Positions 17,962 to 27,477 of a stretch of 64,000 nucleotides of DNA are shown here, piece after piece (position 1 is the first letter of the stretch; every line of letters starts with the position of its first letter). The stretch is from Cytophagaceae bacterium ABcell3 (lineage in GTDB: Bacteria; Bacteroidota; Bacteroidia; Cytophagales; Cytophagaceae): the NCBI GenBank assembly GCA_030913385.1, contig CP133159.1:4567001-4631000 (forward strand). Direction: 5' to 3'. The position numbers were made by a program, and so were the translations under genes. Below the pieces are notes generated by a model that was given only the letters and a program-made list of their open reading frames with translations, did no database searches and was not told the origin of the DNA.

Positions 17962-19075
17962 AGATGTTTTGATACTGGAAAAAATAGACGCTTGGATCAC
18001 CGGGCGTATGACAGAAAACGAAAAGATTGCTTTTGAAAAAGAACTGAAGAGCAATCCTGAGCTTCATGATTTGTTCCAATCTCAACTGGACACTTATGAA
18101 AACTTTCAGCTTTACGGAAGAAGGATAGAATTGAAAAAGCAACTGAACAAGTTTCATAAAGAAATGTTAGATGAGGGAATCCCTCCATATAAAGAAGCAA
18201 AAACAGAAAAGCCTCCTAAAAGGAAAGTTAAAAAGTTTAATTTTACCAAGCTAGCTGTAGCAGCCTCTATCTTGTTATTGCTTGGCTGGTCTTTCACATT
18301 TTTCTCTACCTATCTAAAATCGCTAGAAGAGAGCCAAAGTGTTCACTATAAACAACTAAGAAGAGATTTAGATAAAATAAAGAAATACCAATCAGAGATA
18401 TTGCAAGATATACATTCGGCTGATGAAGAAAAAAATGCGCCACCGGTTAAAGCCAATTGCAGCGGATCTGGTTTTGCCATTTCTGACAATGGTTACCTTG
18501 TCACAAGCTACCATGTGGTAAAAGGAGCCAAAGGTATTATAGTAGAACGTTCTTATGACGAAACAGTTTACCCTGCAAAAGTGGTATACAAAGACAAACA
18601 AAGAGATTTAGCGATCCTGAAAATTGTAGACACCACATTTACAGGTTTCGGCAACCTTGCCTACACCATTAATGAAAGTTATCTAGCCGACCTTGGAGAA
18701 AGGGTTTACACATTAGGCTTCCCTAAAGAAGACGTTGTTTACGGCGAAGGATCGATAAGCTCATCTACAGGATATGAAGGCGACACCACTTCTTACCAAA
18801 TATCCGTACCTGTAAATCCTGGAAACAGCGGTGGCCCTCTTCTGGATGAAAAAGGACAGGTAATAGGGATTATCAGTGGGAAACATATGGGCGTAGAAAG
18901 TGCTGCTTTTGCCGTAAAATCTCAATATTTACTTCAAATTATAGAAGAACTAAAAGCAGACTCACTGGCAGAGCCAATAAACTTACCAAAATACAATCAA
19001 CTAAAAAGCCTAAAACGGCCACAGCAAATTAAGAAGTTAAAAGATAACGTATTTATTATAAAGGTATATTCATAA
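17954..19075 (+). CDS. Membrane-anchored anti-sigma-like/trypsin-like serine protease fusion
   Basis: 373 residues with three parts. The cytosolic N-terminal region (about 1-90) has the IDAWITGRMTENEKIAFEKELKSNPEL pattern usual in Bacteroidota anti-sigma factors. A single membrane helix follows (about 99-120), then a short coiled linker. The periplasmic trypsin-like domain has His187 (TSYHVVKG), Asp218 (QRDLAILK) and Ser292 (NPGNSGGPLL). No PDZ domain is present; after the protease there is only a short tail. The gene overlaps the sigma factor gene by 8 bases. The layout suggests that a periplasmic signal alters the protease domain and so frees the sigma factor, merging the roles usually split between DegS-like and RseA-like proteins. 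This mechanism is inference. A terminator follows directly. Confidence 0.87.
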   Translation: MNEDVLILEKIDAWITGRMTENEKIAFEKELKSNPELHDLFQSQLDTYENFQLYGRRIELKKQLNKFHKEMLDEGIPPYKEAKTEKPPKRKVKKFNFTKLAVAASILLLLGWSFTFFSTYLKSLEESQSVHYKQLRRDLDKIKKYQSEILQDIHSADEEKNAPPVKANCSGSGFAISDNGYLVTSYHVVKGAKGIIVERSYDETVYPAKVVYKDKQRDLAILKIVDTTFTGFGNLAYTINESYLADLGERVYTLGFPKEDVVYGEGSISSSTGYEGDTTSYQISVPVNPGNSGGPLLDEKGQVIGIISGKHMGVESAAFAVKSQYLLQIIEELKADSLAEPINLPKYNQLKSLKRPQQIKKLKDNVFIIKVYS

Positions 19076-19107
19076 AAAAAGAGGGGCTTAAAACCCCTCT
19101 TTTTTTA
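19074..19107. terminator. Bidirectional terminator between the protease and DUF885 genes
   Basis: GAGGGG (19081-19086) pairs with CCCCTC (19094-19099). A seven-A run on the left and a T-run on the right extend the stem and give U-tracts on both strands. It serves the two convergent genes. Confidence 0.92.
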
Positions 19108-20958
19108 TTTGCTTCCACTCAGCTCCTCTTGCTGTTTCTCTTTTTCTATCCAATTTTGCATATTTTCTTCAAGTATATCTAAAGGCAATGCTCCATCTGT
19201 AAGTATTGCATCATGGAACCTGCTAATATCAAAGTCCTCACCTAGCTCTTGTCTTGCGAAATCCCTTATCTCCAGTATTTTCAACATACCAGTTTTATAA
19301 GATGTTGCTTGACCAGGATATACAATATAACGTTCTATCTCTCTTCTACAATCTTCTTGTGCATTTGGTGTATTCGTACATAAGTAATCAATCGCTTCTT
19401 CACGTGTCCATTTTTTATAATGAATTCCCACGTCTAACACAAGACGGCATGCACGCCACATTTCCATAGTCAGACGTCCAAAGTCAGAATAAGAGTTTTC
19501 ATACAGCCCCATTTCCTTAGGTAAAAGCTCAGAATATAGCCCCCACCCCTCTGCATAAGCAGTGTAATTGCCCAGCCTTCTGAATGTAGGGATACCTTCT
19601 AATTCTTGGGCAATGGCAATTTGCATATGATGGCCAGGCAGCCCTTCATGATATGCCAAAGCCTCCATCTCATATTTTGGCATGGCACGCATATCAGAGG
19701 TATTTGCATAAAAAATACCTGGTCGAGATCCGTCAGGAGCTGGAGATTGATAGAAAGCCGCTGGTGAGGATTTTTCACGAAAAGGCTCTACCGGTTTTAC
19801 CACAAGCTCTGCTTCAGGCAAGGTATTAAAAATACGAGGCAGCAGCGTTTTCATGCTATCCAAGATTGCTTCAGCCCGAGAAATATAAGCTTGTCGCCCT
19901 TCTTCCGTATCTGGATAGTAAAACTTAGGATCTTCTCTTAAATACTCATAAAACGCTTGCAAGTCCCCTTCAAAACCTACCTGTTCCATCAGCTCTTTCA
20001 TCTCCCCCCTGATCCTTTCTACTTCAGTCTTTCCTATTTCAAATATTTCTTCAGGAGTAAGTTCTGTAGTAGTGTTTCGTCTTAAAGCATATTGGTAAAA
20101 CTCATCTCCATCAGGCAACTTCCAAACGCCATCCTCTGTAGTAGCATTCTCAGAAGATTCCTGTAAAAAATCAATGAGCTTTTCATAAACAGGTTGGACT
20201 TTACCTGTCAAAGCACTGCGTCCTTCAGCTAACAACCGTTCTTCTTCCTCGGAAGAAATGTCCAGGCTTTCTACTTTAGATGTAAAGTCCTTCCACAAAC
20301 TTGAAGGTTTATCAGAGTCGTCAAATGGCACACCTTGCAGTAGGCTTTTACAATCATTGATTACCCTTTCGTAAACGAATTTAGGTGGCATAATATCTTT
20401 TTCTTCCCTAACCTTTACTTTTTCCATAAACTGCTCAAACAACGGTTCCATGCCCTCTAGTCTGGCTATGTAGTCTTCAGCATCAGGAATACTGTCGATC
20501 CTGTGTACGTTGATCAAAAAGGAAGGCGCTGAAGAGTGTAGGCCAAAAAGCTGGTTTACCGGATAGTTGTGAAACCTCCATTGCATACCCTCCTCTCTCA
20601 TTTTAAAATTATAGTCAGAGAGCCTGTAACTAATTTGTGCCTGGCGGTTTAGTTTTTCAAAATTAAAACTGTCACGCATGATCTGGTTGTTCCGTTTGCT
20701 TATCTCAAACTCTTCCAGTTCATGTTCATCAGAAATGTCGTCCCATTTATCATAATCTTTCTTGATCCCCAGGCGCGACTGATATTGGGGACTCCGTTCA
20801 ACACCTTCATTAAATCTTTTTTCAAAAAATTCATTCAGCCGTTCGGATTCTTCATCTATTTCCTCCTGAGAAAAAACAACTTCTTTTCCGGTACTTCCTG
20901 CACAGGAAACCAGTATACCGGCCATTAAAGCTAGAAAAATGTACTTCATTACATTCAT
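19105..20958 (-). CDS. DUF885-family peptidase-like lipoprotein
   Basis: 617 residues beginning with a lipoprotein signal (IFLALMAGILVSC, lipid Cys at about residue 19). The rest matches the all-helical DUF885 family, which is thought to act as zinc-dependent carboxypeptidase-like enzymes. The key motif EALAYHEGLPGHHMQIAIAQEL, with an HExxxxHH-like metal site, is present at about residue 430, and a second conserved region YAEGWGLYSELLPKEMG follows. A closing stretch (RCREIERYIVYPGQATSYKTGMLKI, written here with the conserved part YPGQATSYKTG) is typical of the family. Likely located in the periplasm or at the outer membrane. It is a single-gene unit, convergent with the sigma/protease pair. 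Two in-frame Mets, at 20958 and 20949, could serve as the start. Confidence 0.9.
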   Translation of the reverse strand: MNVMKYIFLALMAGILVSCAGSTGKEVVFSQEEIDEESERLNEFFEKRFNEGVERSPQYQSRLGIKKDYDKWDDISDEHELEEFEISKRNNQIMRDSFNFEKLNRQAQISYRLSDYNFKMREEGMQWRFHNYPVNQLFGLHSSAPSFLINVHRIDSIPDAEDYIARLEGMEPLFEQFMEKVKVREEKDIMPPKFVYERVINDCKSLLQGVPFDDSDKPSSLWKDFTSKVESLDISSEEEERLLAEGRSALTGKVQPVYEKLIDFLQESSENATTEDGVWKLPDGDEFYQYALRRNTTTELTPEEIFEIGKTEVERIRGEMKELMEQVGFEGDLQAFYEYLREDPKFYYPDTEEGRQAYISRAEAILDSMKTLLPRIFNTLPEAELVVKPVEPFREKSSPAAFYQSPAPDGSRPGIFYANTSDMRAMPKYEMEALAYHEGLPGHHMQIAIAQELEGIPTFRRLGNYTAYAEGWGLYSELLPKEMGLYENSYSDFGRLTMEMWRACRLVLDVGIHYKKWTREEAIDYLCTNTPNAQEDCRREIERYIVYPGQATSYKTGMLKILEIRDFARQELGEDFDISRFHDAILTDGALPLDILEENMQNWIEKEKQQEELSGSK

Positions 20959-21071
20959 AAACCATCAAAATTTTAGTATGTGATTATATAAACAACTTTA
21001 CACTATTTATCGTTTAAAAGCACTTGCAATATAAAAAAATTGTTACCTTTTGCAGACTGTTCTTAGAAACA

Positions 21072-21722
21072 ATGGAGACCAACATTTTGCAGCAAAGTCA
21101 TCTGGAAGATGATATGCTGAACAGGGTAAGCACTGACCTGTATGAAAAAGGATATGCGATACTAGAGCATTTCATCAGTGAGACTTCAATTGCCCTACTA
21201 AAAAATGAAATGTTTAGCCATCTCGAATATGGCCATTTCAAAAAAGCAGGGATTGGTAACAAAGTAAACACAGTGGTCAAAGAAGAAATCCGGGGAGACT
21301 ATATTAAATGGATTGACCAAAATGACCATGTCTTTCAAAATCACCCCTATTTTATCCAGTTGGAAAAAATCCGCCAGCATTTAAACCAATCATTCTTCCT
21401 CGGCTTGGAAGACTTGGAAATGCACTTTGCTATTTATCCCGCAGGCAAAGGGTATCAAAGGCATTCGGACCAGTTTAAAAATGATGGAGGAAGAAAAATA
21501 TCGGCTGTCTTTTATTTAAATGAGCAATGGGAAGAAAAAGATGGAGGGCATCTGACCATATACTTACCCAAAGACAATGGACGGGAGGAAGTCATCACTG
21601 TTACGCCAAATGGAGGGACCTTAGTCATATTTGACAGCAGCCTGGAACATGAAGTAATGCCTGCAAATCGAGAGCGATGCAGCATTACCGGGTGGTTTTT
21701 AAACAGAAAAATCTTGTATTGA
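21072..21722 (+). CDS. 2-oxoglutarate/Fe(II)-dependent oxygenase, prolyl-4-hydroxylase-like
   Basis: A soluble iron enzyme that couples 2-oxoglutarate decarboxylation to hydroxylation of a protein or small molecule. The double-stranded beta-helix core is visible from about residue 110. It has the HxD iron pair in YQRHSDQFK, then ISAVFYLNEQW and GGHLTIYL, the distal His in SSLEHEVMPANRERCSITGWF, and the Arg that binds 2-oxoglutarate a few residues later. The ATG at 21072 (METNILQQS) is preferred over an upstream TTG at 21024. The length of 216 residues fits the compact bacterial members. The substrate is unknown. A terminator follows, overlapping one copy of the dispersed palindrome. Confidence 0.88.
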   Translation: METNILQQSHLEDDMLNRVSTDLYEKGYAILEHFISETSIALLKNEMFSHLEYGHFKKAGIGNKVNTVVKEEIRGDYIKWIDQNDHVFQNHPYFIQLEKIRQHLNQSFFLGLEDLEMHFAIYPAGKGYQRHSDQFKNDGGRKISAVFYLNEQWEEKDGGHLTIYLPKDNGREEVITVTPNGGTLVIFDSSLEHEVMPANRERCSITGWFLNRKILY

Positions 21723-21766
21723 ACCTGAATTTATGCATTAAAACTTTCTATTGCATAATCCAGGTT
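21722..21766. repeat. Dispersed palindromic repeat, copy b (both halves)
   Basis: AACCTGAATTTATGCA at the left and TTGCATAATCCAGGTT at the right are near-perfect inverted copies around a 13-base loop. It is the most compact example of the family and lies just after the stop of the 2OG oxygenase gene. Confidence 0.75.
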
Positions 21767-21772
21767 GAAAAT

Positions 21773-21813
21773 AAAAAAGGTAGTGACTGAAATTTCCAGC
21801 CACTACCTTTTTT
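21773..21813. terminator. Bidirectional terminator between 2OG oxygenase and catalase genes
   Basis: GGTAGTGACTG (21779-21789) pairs with CAGCCACTACC (21797-21807) with one mismatch. It has six A before and six T after, so U-tracts occur on both strands. It serves two convergent genes. Confidence 0.9.
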
Positions 21814-21821
21814 AATTTCTC

Positions 21822-24020
21822 TTATGCAGGCACCATGGTTTTTTCTTCCCTAGACCAAAACCTGTGCTGTTTTATAGCTTCCACAAACTCCCAGCCAAAA
21901 TGCTGAATATTATCAGGGCTGGCACATGAAATCACTCCTTCGCTTTTCTTGATTTCACTTCCAATGGTTTGGTCAGCTATTTCTACACCTTTGATATCAG
22001 ACTCGGCAAGAAGCTCCACCCCTTCGCTACTGGCAGCTATTGGTTTACAATGCTTAAAAGCTTCGTTGATAAAATGTAGTGCGTCTCCTTGCTTTTTCAT
22101 AGCCTCTACACTCTCTTTGCCTCCTGGCACATACACCGCATCAAACATAATAGAGCCAGTGGTAATATGGTTTTTATCAACTTCCAACTCCTTACCTTCA
22201 GCACTCTTGACTTTTCCTTTAAACTTGGAAATAATTTTTGCCTTACCTCCAAACTCCATAATTTTATTTTTTACCTGCTCTACTTCATCATAGTTAAAAC
22301 CGTCAGACACAAGTACAGCTACTTTACGACTTTTAATAGAATCAGCTTTTTTATTCCGTTCTATACTCAAGGCAGGTGAGTCTTCCACCATTCTACCGGA
22401 AGCTACTGCATTGCTTATAGATTCTTTGATTTTATCCATGGTAGAAGTGCTTGGAGGAGCCACTCCTATGCCCTCGGCTGTTTTTACTGCTAGCTCATGG
22501 TCTATATTGTTAAGAATTTCGTTGACCATTCTTTGCCTTACCTCTTTTGACTCTACTTTACCTAGTTCAAAATGCAAAGCTTTAATGATATGCTTTTTTT
22601 CAGGCATAGACATACTATTCCAAAACAAAGTAGCCTGAGAAAAATGATTTTGAAAACTTTCGCTTCTTTTGCGAATTTTTTGACCTTCTACTTTTTCCAT
22701 ATAGTGGACAAATCCACTCATATCGCCATTGGCCATTACTGGACATCCACCACCAAGACTATTTGGCCAATAGTTCACTTTCCCTTTGTTAATGGTTTGC
22801 TTCATAAAGCCACCACCATTTTGATTATGCACAGGTGTAACAGGTCTATTGATAGGTATTTCTGTAAAATTAGCACTGTTAAACCGATTAAGTTGCGTAT
22901 CAAGATAAGAAAATAACCTGGCCTGCAACAGCGGATCATTTGTAAAGTCTATACCTGGAACTACATTGCCTGGATGGAAAGCCACCTGTTCTGTTTCTGC
23001 AAAAAAGTTATCCGGATTGCGGTTCAATACCATCTTTCCTACTTTTTTAAGAGGAACAAGCTCTTCTGGAATAATTTTCGTCGGGTCTAACAGATCAAAG
23101 TCAAACTTATGCTCATCTTCTTCCTCCACCATTTGAACACAAAGTTCAAATTCAGGATAATCACCAGACTCTATGGCCTCCCACAAATCCCTTCTCAACC
23201 AATCAGGGTCTTTTCCGGCCAGTTTTTGCGCTTCGTCCCATACAAGAGAATGGGTACCAAGTGTAGGTCTCCAATGAAATTTAACAAAACGTGCTTTACC
23301 TTGATCGTTAACAAAACGGAAAGTATGTACACCAAAGCCTTCCATCATACGAAAACTCCTAGGAATAGCACGGTCAGACAAAACCCACATAATCATATGA
23401 GATATTTCCGGCATAAGGGATGCAAAATCCCAAAAAGTATCGTGCGCTGCAGACGCTTGTGGCATTTCGTTGTCAGGCATAGGCTTTAAAGCATGAACCA
23501 CATCAGGAAACTTCATTCCGTCCTGTATAAAAAATGGCGCCATATTATTAGCTACTAAATCATAATTTCCATCTTCGGTATAAAATTTAGTAGCAAAACC
23601 ACGAACATCCCTCACGGTATCGGCCGAGCCACGGGATCCTATTACCGTTGAAAACCTGACAAAAACTGGGGTTTTAACATTAGGGTCTTGCAGAAATTTA
23701 GCTTTGGTAAATTCAGCCATAGGTTCATATACCTGAAAATACCCATGGGCACCAGCACCCCGGGCATGCACTACCCTTTCGGGTATAGACTCATGATCAA
23801 AATGTGTCATTCGCTCACGGAACAGAAAATCTTCCATTAGCGTAGGGCCTCGAGATCCTGCAGTAAGTGAATTGTCAACATCTGTAACCTTCACACCCTG
23901 ATCTGTAGTCATAGGTTGGTCTTTGGGGTCTTCTCTAAAAGGCTCTAACTGCTCATTCTTTGTGTTTTCATTTACATTTCTTGTACCTTTCAAATTGCCT
24001 TGATTGTCTTTATTCTCCAT
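21822..24020 (-). CDS. katE: Large-subunit catalase (HPII/KatE type)
   Basis: Breaks down hydrogen peroxide using heme. At 732 residues it is a clade-2 catalase: a core of about 560 residues plus a C-terminal flavodoxin/DJ-1-like domain from about 590 ([34 protein letters not shown]). The catalytic His lies in [14 protein letters not shown], the catalytic Asn in [17 protein letters not shown], and the proximal heme Tyr in [14 protein letters not shown]. The N-terminal 70 residues are polar and disordered, as in other large catalases. It is monocistronic and convergent with the 2OG oxygenase. No peroxide-sensing regulator lies next to it. The assignment is firm. Confidence 0.97.
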   Translation of the reverse strand: MENKDNQGNLKGTRNVNENTKNEQLEPFREDPKDQPMTTDQGVKVTDVDNSLTAGSRGPTLMEDFLFRERMTHFDHESIPERVVHARGAGAHGYFQVYEPMAEFTKAKFLQDPNVKTPVFVRFSTVIGSRGSADTVRDVRGFATKFYTEDGNYDLVANNMAPFFIQDGMKFPDVVHALKPMPDNEMPQASAAHDTFWDFASLMPEISHMIMWVLSDRAIPRSFRMMEGFGVHTFRFVNDQGKARFVKFHWRPTLGTHSLVWDEAQKLAGKDPDWLRRDLWEAIESGDYPEFELCVQMVEEEDEHKFDFDLLDPTKIIPEELVPLKKVGKMVLNRNPDNFFAETEQVAFHPGNVVPGIDFTNDPLLQARLFSYLDTQLNRFNSANFTEIPINRPVTPVHNQNGGGFMKQTINKGKVNYWPNSLGGGCPVMANGDMSGFVHYMEKVEGQKIRKRSESFQNHFSQATLFWNSMSMPEKKHIIKALHFELGKVESKEVRQRMVNEILNNIDHELAVKTAEGIGVAPPSTSTMDKIKESISNAVASGRMVEDSPALSIERNKKADSIKSRKVAVLVSDGFNYDEVEQVKNKIMEFGGKAKIISKFKGKVKSAEGKELEVDKNHITTGSIMFDAVYVPGGKESVEAMKKQGDALHFINEAFKHCKPIAASSEGVELLAESDIKGVEIADQTIGSEIKKSEGVISCASPDNIQHFGWEFVEAIKQHRFWSREEKTMVPA

Positions 24021-24411
24021 AAGTCCTTATTTATTAGCGTTAGTTTGTCGTTACCAAGCGAACATCCAACCTTCTGCCCTTCCTGCCCTTATCAAAGTTG
24101 GCATACCCTTTATCTTTTTACATAGCTTAGAAAAAATCAACAAGGAACATTTGGAAATGTTTATTAAAAAAGACGCATTAAGAAATATGTTTTTACAGAA
24201 ATAAATGAAGCAGGATTAATAAAAAAACTTAAACAAATTAGCCAGAAAATAATTATCAAATAGCCAATAAGGGAGTTTACTCCTTACTTACACTCCAAAA
24301 GCCCATCAGGCAAAAAGGTTTTATAAAACTGAAAAATGCAGAAGATCCTGTGAAAGTCGGGAAAGAAAATTTGTTATTATAATAAACATAGTCATTTAAA
24401 AGGGAAGCGTT
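24021..24411. other. 390-base intergenic stretch upstream of katE
   Basis: AT-rich divergent region between katE (minus) and the small Rof-like gene (plus). It should contain both promoters. No convincing gene, hairpin or repeat was seen; a 66-codon plus frame at 24004-24204 has no support. Confidence 0.5.
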
Positions 24412-24681
24412 ATGAACAAAAACTATGTACCTGTTCCGCAGGACTTCAGAAATACCATTGAGGATATTAAGACCAAGGAAATATTCTCTGAAATATTCTA
24501 TTTTGATGAACACGAAGTCCTTCATACCTCCAAAGGCGTAATAGAGGGTATTGCATCCTTACAGGAGGAGGGTGACTATCTTATAACCAATAACAAAGAA
24601 AAAATAAGGCTGGATAGAATTGTGAAAATAGAGGGTGTGCCAGGCCCTGCATTAAAAAGTTATCATTCACAATTACCATAA
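24412..24681 (+). CDS. Small protein resembling Rho-binding antiterminator (Rof)
   Basis: 89 residues with no signal. The order of motifs, MNKNYVPVPQDFRNTIEDI at the start, then a short beta-strand region and KIRLDRIVKIEGV near the end, matches the layout of the Rof/YaeO Sm-like-fold family (Y-x-P-I near the N-terminus and IRLDRI near the C-terminus). Rof proteins bind transcription terminator Rho and weaken it. The usual Cys-Asp-x-Tyr-Asp part of the N-terminal motif is changed here to PQDFRNT, so the call is tentative. A Shine-Dalgarno-like AAAAGGGAAG lies just upstream of the ATG. It is monocistronic and convergent with ccoI. Confidence 0.55.
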   Translation: MNKNYVPVPQDFRNTIEDIKTKEIFSEIFYFDEHEVLHTSKGVIEGIASLQEEGDYLITNNKEKIRLDRIVKIEGVPGPALKSYHSQLP

Positions 24682-24784
24682 ATTCAAAAACACGCAATCA
24701 GGGATTCGTTTTAGCAGTTAAGTAAGAGTGGTTCCAAAAGAGCACTGTTATTTCTTTGACCACTCTACCTGAATTGATTGCATA

Positions 24785-24830
24785 AGCTGTAAAAAAAAAG
24801 GGGGACATTTTCCCCTTTTTTTTTACAGCT
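24785..24830. terminator. Bidirectional terminator at the end of ccoI
   Basis: AGCTGT plus nine A plus GGGG (24785-24803) pairs with CCCC plus nine T plus ACAGCT (24812-24830). The long perfect stem gives U-tracts on both strands and overlaps the last codons of ccoI. Confidence 0.92.
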
Positions 24831-27231
24831 TCCTTCCTTTTAAAGAAGTTGCCCAAGTAACATAACATACTATAAGAATAGCACTTGAAGGCATTAATAT
24901 GGCAGCTATAAGCGGACTCAAGATACCCTGAACTGCAAAACCGAGCCCTGTGAAATTGTACACCAGCGACAGTACAAATGCAATCCATACAATGGTCAAG
25001 CATTGACGGGCATACCTAACATATCGGTGCAACCTACTCAATTTTCTAGAGTCAAGTATAGCATCGCATGCTGGTGAAAAATTATAGACATTGTCCGAAA
25101 TGCTTATTCCAAAATCAGCAGCCTTTAAAGCACCTGCGTCATTCAGGCCATCCCCGATCATCATTACAGTATGTCCTTTTTTCTTTAGCGCTTTAATATA
25201 ATTCAACTTATCTGCCGGCTTCATATCAAAATGCAGGTTATCAGGGTCTCTGAAAAGTGTTTGCAGGTAAGGCTTTTCAGACTCATTATCGCCAGATAGC
25301 AAATGCAGGTTGTAATCCTTTTCTAATGACACGATCATTTCATCAAACCCCTTGCGATATTTATTTTTAATCAGAAACACACCTTTATAATCCCCGTCGA
25401 TGCTTACATGCACCTGAGAACTCTTTCGGATACAATCTGAAACATCCTTCGCCCCAGCAAATTTGGCAGACCCGAGAACCACTATGTGCTTATTGCATTT
25501 CCCTGTAATTCCTTCAGACGCTTCCTCTCTAAATTCTGATATCACATAACTTTTCCTGTCTTGAAGATGACTGTACAGCGCTTCACTCAATGGATGCGTA
25601 GACTGTTCTGTTAAAGAATATACCATTGCCAGCTCTTCCTCCGACAAAGGCTTTCCCTCATAAGTAACCTCAGACACGTCCGTGCGGGTAAGTGTTCCGG
25701 TTTTGTCAAAAACAATCGTATCAGCTTTAGCCAAATTAGCCAATAAATCTGGCTTTCGTAGATAAAAACCTCTATTCCCCAAAGTATTCATACTATTGCC
25801 AAAGGCAAAAGGAATAGCCAGGGCAAATATGCAAGGACAAGCAACAATAAACACTGAAGCCAATGCGTGCATAGCCAGCGAAGGGTCAGTAAGAGTCCAA
25901 AATAGATAAACAGCCACACCTGTCAGTAAAACCGCTGGTGTAAAATAATAGCTTACCTTATCGGTTATTCCCGAAATTTTACTTACTGATGGTTTGGCAA
26001 AAGCCTCATCGTTCCATAATTCTGTAATTTGACTGGCAGAGACTTCTTTAAGCACTTCTAATTCCAAAATTGCCCCCTTCTGTCTTCCGCCTGCAAATAC
26101 TTTGTCGCCTTCATATTTAGTGACAGGACGTGATTCGCCAGTAACAAAACTATAGTCAATACTCCCCTTACCACTCCTAATGACAGCATCGGACGGGATC
26201 AGTTCATTGCTCCTTATCCTTATATGGTCTCCGGACTTTAGATCAGTAACCGCAATATTTACTTCTTTACCGTCTCTAATACCTTTTACAGCAACAGGAA
26301 AATATGATCTAAAATCACGGTCGAAAGACAACGCTTCGTAGGTACGTGCTTGAAACCACTTCCCTACCAACAAAAAGAAAACCAAACCTGACAAAGAATC
26401 TAAATACCCCGCACCAGTATGAGATAGTATTTCATATACACTCTTAAAGAAAAGGGCGAACATACTCAAGGCTATGGGGATCTCTATATTTAGAATACGT
26501 TTTTTCAACCCTCTCCATGAGTTAACCAGATAGTCAGAACCACCATATACGAAAGCAGGCACAGCTAACAAAAGGCTCAAATAGGAGAAATATTTCTTGA
26601 GCGAATCTTCCATTACCGCCTGACCATCCAAATATTCAGGCAGTGCAAGCATCATTATATTACCAAAGCTGAATCCGGCAACACCAATTTTATAATAGAG
26701 GCTTCTGTCAATTTTCTTTTTGCTACCATCGGCGTGCTCTAAGTTAATCAAAGGCATATAACCAACTTTGCCTAACAATTCGGCTACTTCCCTTAAACTA
26801 ACTTCTTGTTCCTTAAAGGTAACGGTAACCTCTTTGCGTATAAAGTTTATCCTAGAATGAATAATACCAGCATGGAGGCGGCTTAAATTTTCAAGTAGCC
26901 AAATGCATGAACTGCAATGGACTGACGGTATATAAAAGGTAACCCTACTTATGGTTCCGTCATAAAAAGAAAGAAGCTTTTGCCTGATCCCATCATCATC
27001 AAGAAAACTGAGGTCCTGTGAAGGTTGATTTGATTTAACCCCAGGGTTTTCCTGCAACTGGTAATATTCACAGGCATTTCCTGTATTCAGTATTTCATAA
27101 ACAGCCTTACAACCTTGACAGCAAAAAAACTTGCTATCAAGGGAAATGCTTTGATCTTTGCAGTCATCACCACAATGATAGCATTTCTTTTCTTCGATTG
27201 CTTTAAGTGAGGTGGTATCCATTAAAAGCAA
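24823..27231 (-). CDS. ccoI: Copper-transporting P-type ATPase of the CcoI/FixI type
   Basis: Moves copper for assembly of cbb3-type cytochrome oxidase in the inner membrane. 802 residues: an N-terminal Cys-rich domain (CYHCGDDC then FCCQGCKAVYEIL) special to CcoI/FixI proteins, an HMA-like domain with VHCSSCIW at about 105, about eight membrane helices, and an intramembrane ACPCIFALAIPF. Then come the phosphorylation motif DKTGTLT, the STHPLSEAL nucleotide-site HP motif and MIGDGLNDAGAL. All catalytic parts are intact. The usual ccoS/ccoNOP neighbours are missing: the next genes are a small membrane protein upstream and a terminator downstream. It is therefore an isolated ccoI, and the oxidase genes must lie elsewhere if present. 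Confidence 0.94.
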   Translation of the reverse strand: MLLMDTTSLKAIEEKKCYHCGDDCKDQSISLDSKFFCCQGCKAVYEILNTGNACEYYQLQENPGVKSNQPSQDLSFLDDDGIRQKLLSFYDGTISRVTFYIPSVHCSSCIWLLENLSRLHAGIIHSRINFIRKEVTVTFKEQEVSLREVAELLGKVGYMPLINLEHADGSKKKIDRSLYYKIGVAGFSFGNIMMLALPEYLDGQAVMEDSLKKYFSYLSLLLAVPAFVYGGSDYLVNSWRGLKKRILNIEIPIALSMFALFFKSVYEILSHTGAGYLDSLSGLVFFLLVGKWFQARTYEALSFDRDFRSYFPVAVKGIRDGKEVNIAVTDLKSGDHIRIRSNELIPSDAVIRSGKGSIDYSFVTGESRPVTKYEGDKVFAGGRQKGAILELEVLKEVSASQITELWNDEAFAKPSVSKISGITDKVSYYFTPAVLLTGVAVYLFWTLTDPSLAMHALASVFIVACPCIFALAIPFAFGNSMNTLGNRGFYLRKPDLLANLAKADTIVFDKTGTLTRTDVSEVTYEGKPLSEEELAMVYSLTEQSTHPLSEALYSHLQDRKSYVISEFREEASEGITGKCNKHIVVLGSAKFAGAKDVSDCIRKSSQVHVSIDGDYKGVFLIKNKYRKGFDEMIVSLEKDYNLHLLSGDNESEKPYLQTLFRDPDNLHFDMKPADKLNYIKALKKKGHTVMMIGDGLNDAGALKAADFGISISDNVYNFSPACDAILDSRKLSRLHRYVRYARQCLTIVWIAFVLSLVYNFTGLGFAVQGILSPLIAAILMPSSAILIVCYVTWATSLKGRKL

Positions 27232-27287
27232 ATATCACCTCTTATAAAGACTTTTTAAATGACTAGGATCATCGAAAAAAATGATTG

Positions 27288-27457
27288 AATCTGAAGTATG
27301 CATTAGAACTTGCTATTGCGTGGCAAAACAACTTCAAATCAGACGCTTCGCTAGCATTTGGTTTTTAGCCATAGAACCACGATCCTTTACAAACCAAATA
27401 CGCTGATTTTTTTATCCTTTTGCCCCTCATAACGAAATCTAATGTATAATCCAGGTT
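27288..27457. repeat. Dispersed repeat, copy c: 170-base MITE-like unit
   Basis: Left end AATCTGAAGTATGCATTAGA, right end reading inward on the minus strand as AACCTGGATTATACATTAG. Inside are nested inverted segments: ATTTGGTTT (about 27355-27364) with AAACCAAAT (about 27391-27400), and AAATCAG with CTGATTT. The whole can fold into one long hairpin and carries no gene. It fills the gap upstream of ccoI. Confidence 0.6.
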
Positions 27458-27477
27458 GAAGTAGAAAGCAGAATCCT

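Noticed and set aside
24004-24204. 66-codon plus frame upstream of the Rof-like gene
   Set aside because: It overlaps the start of katE and occupies the shared promoter region; no recognisable content.
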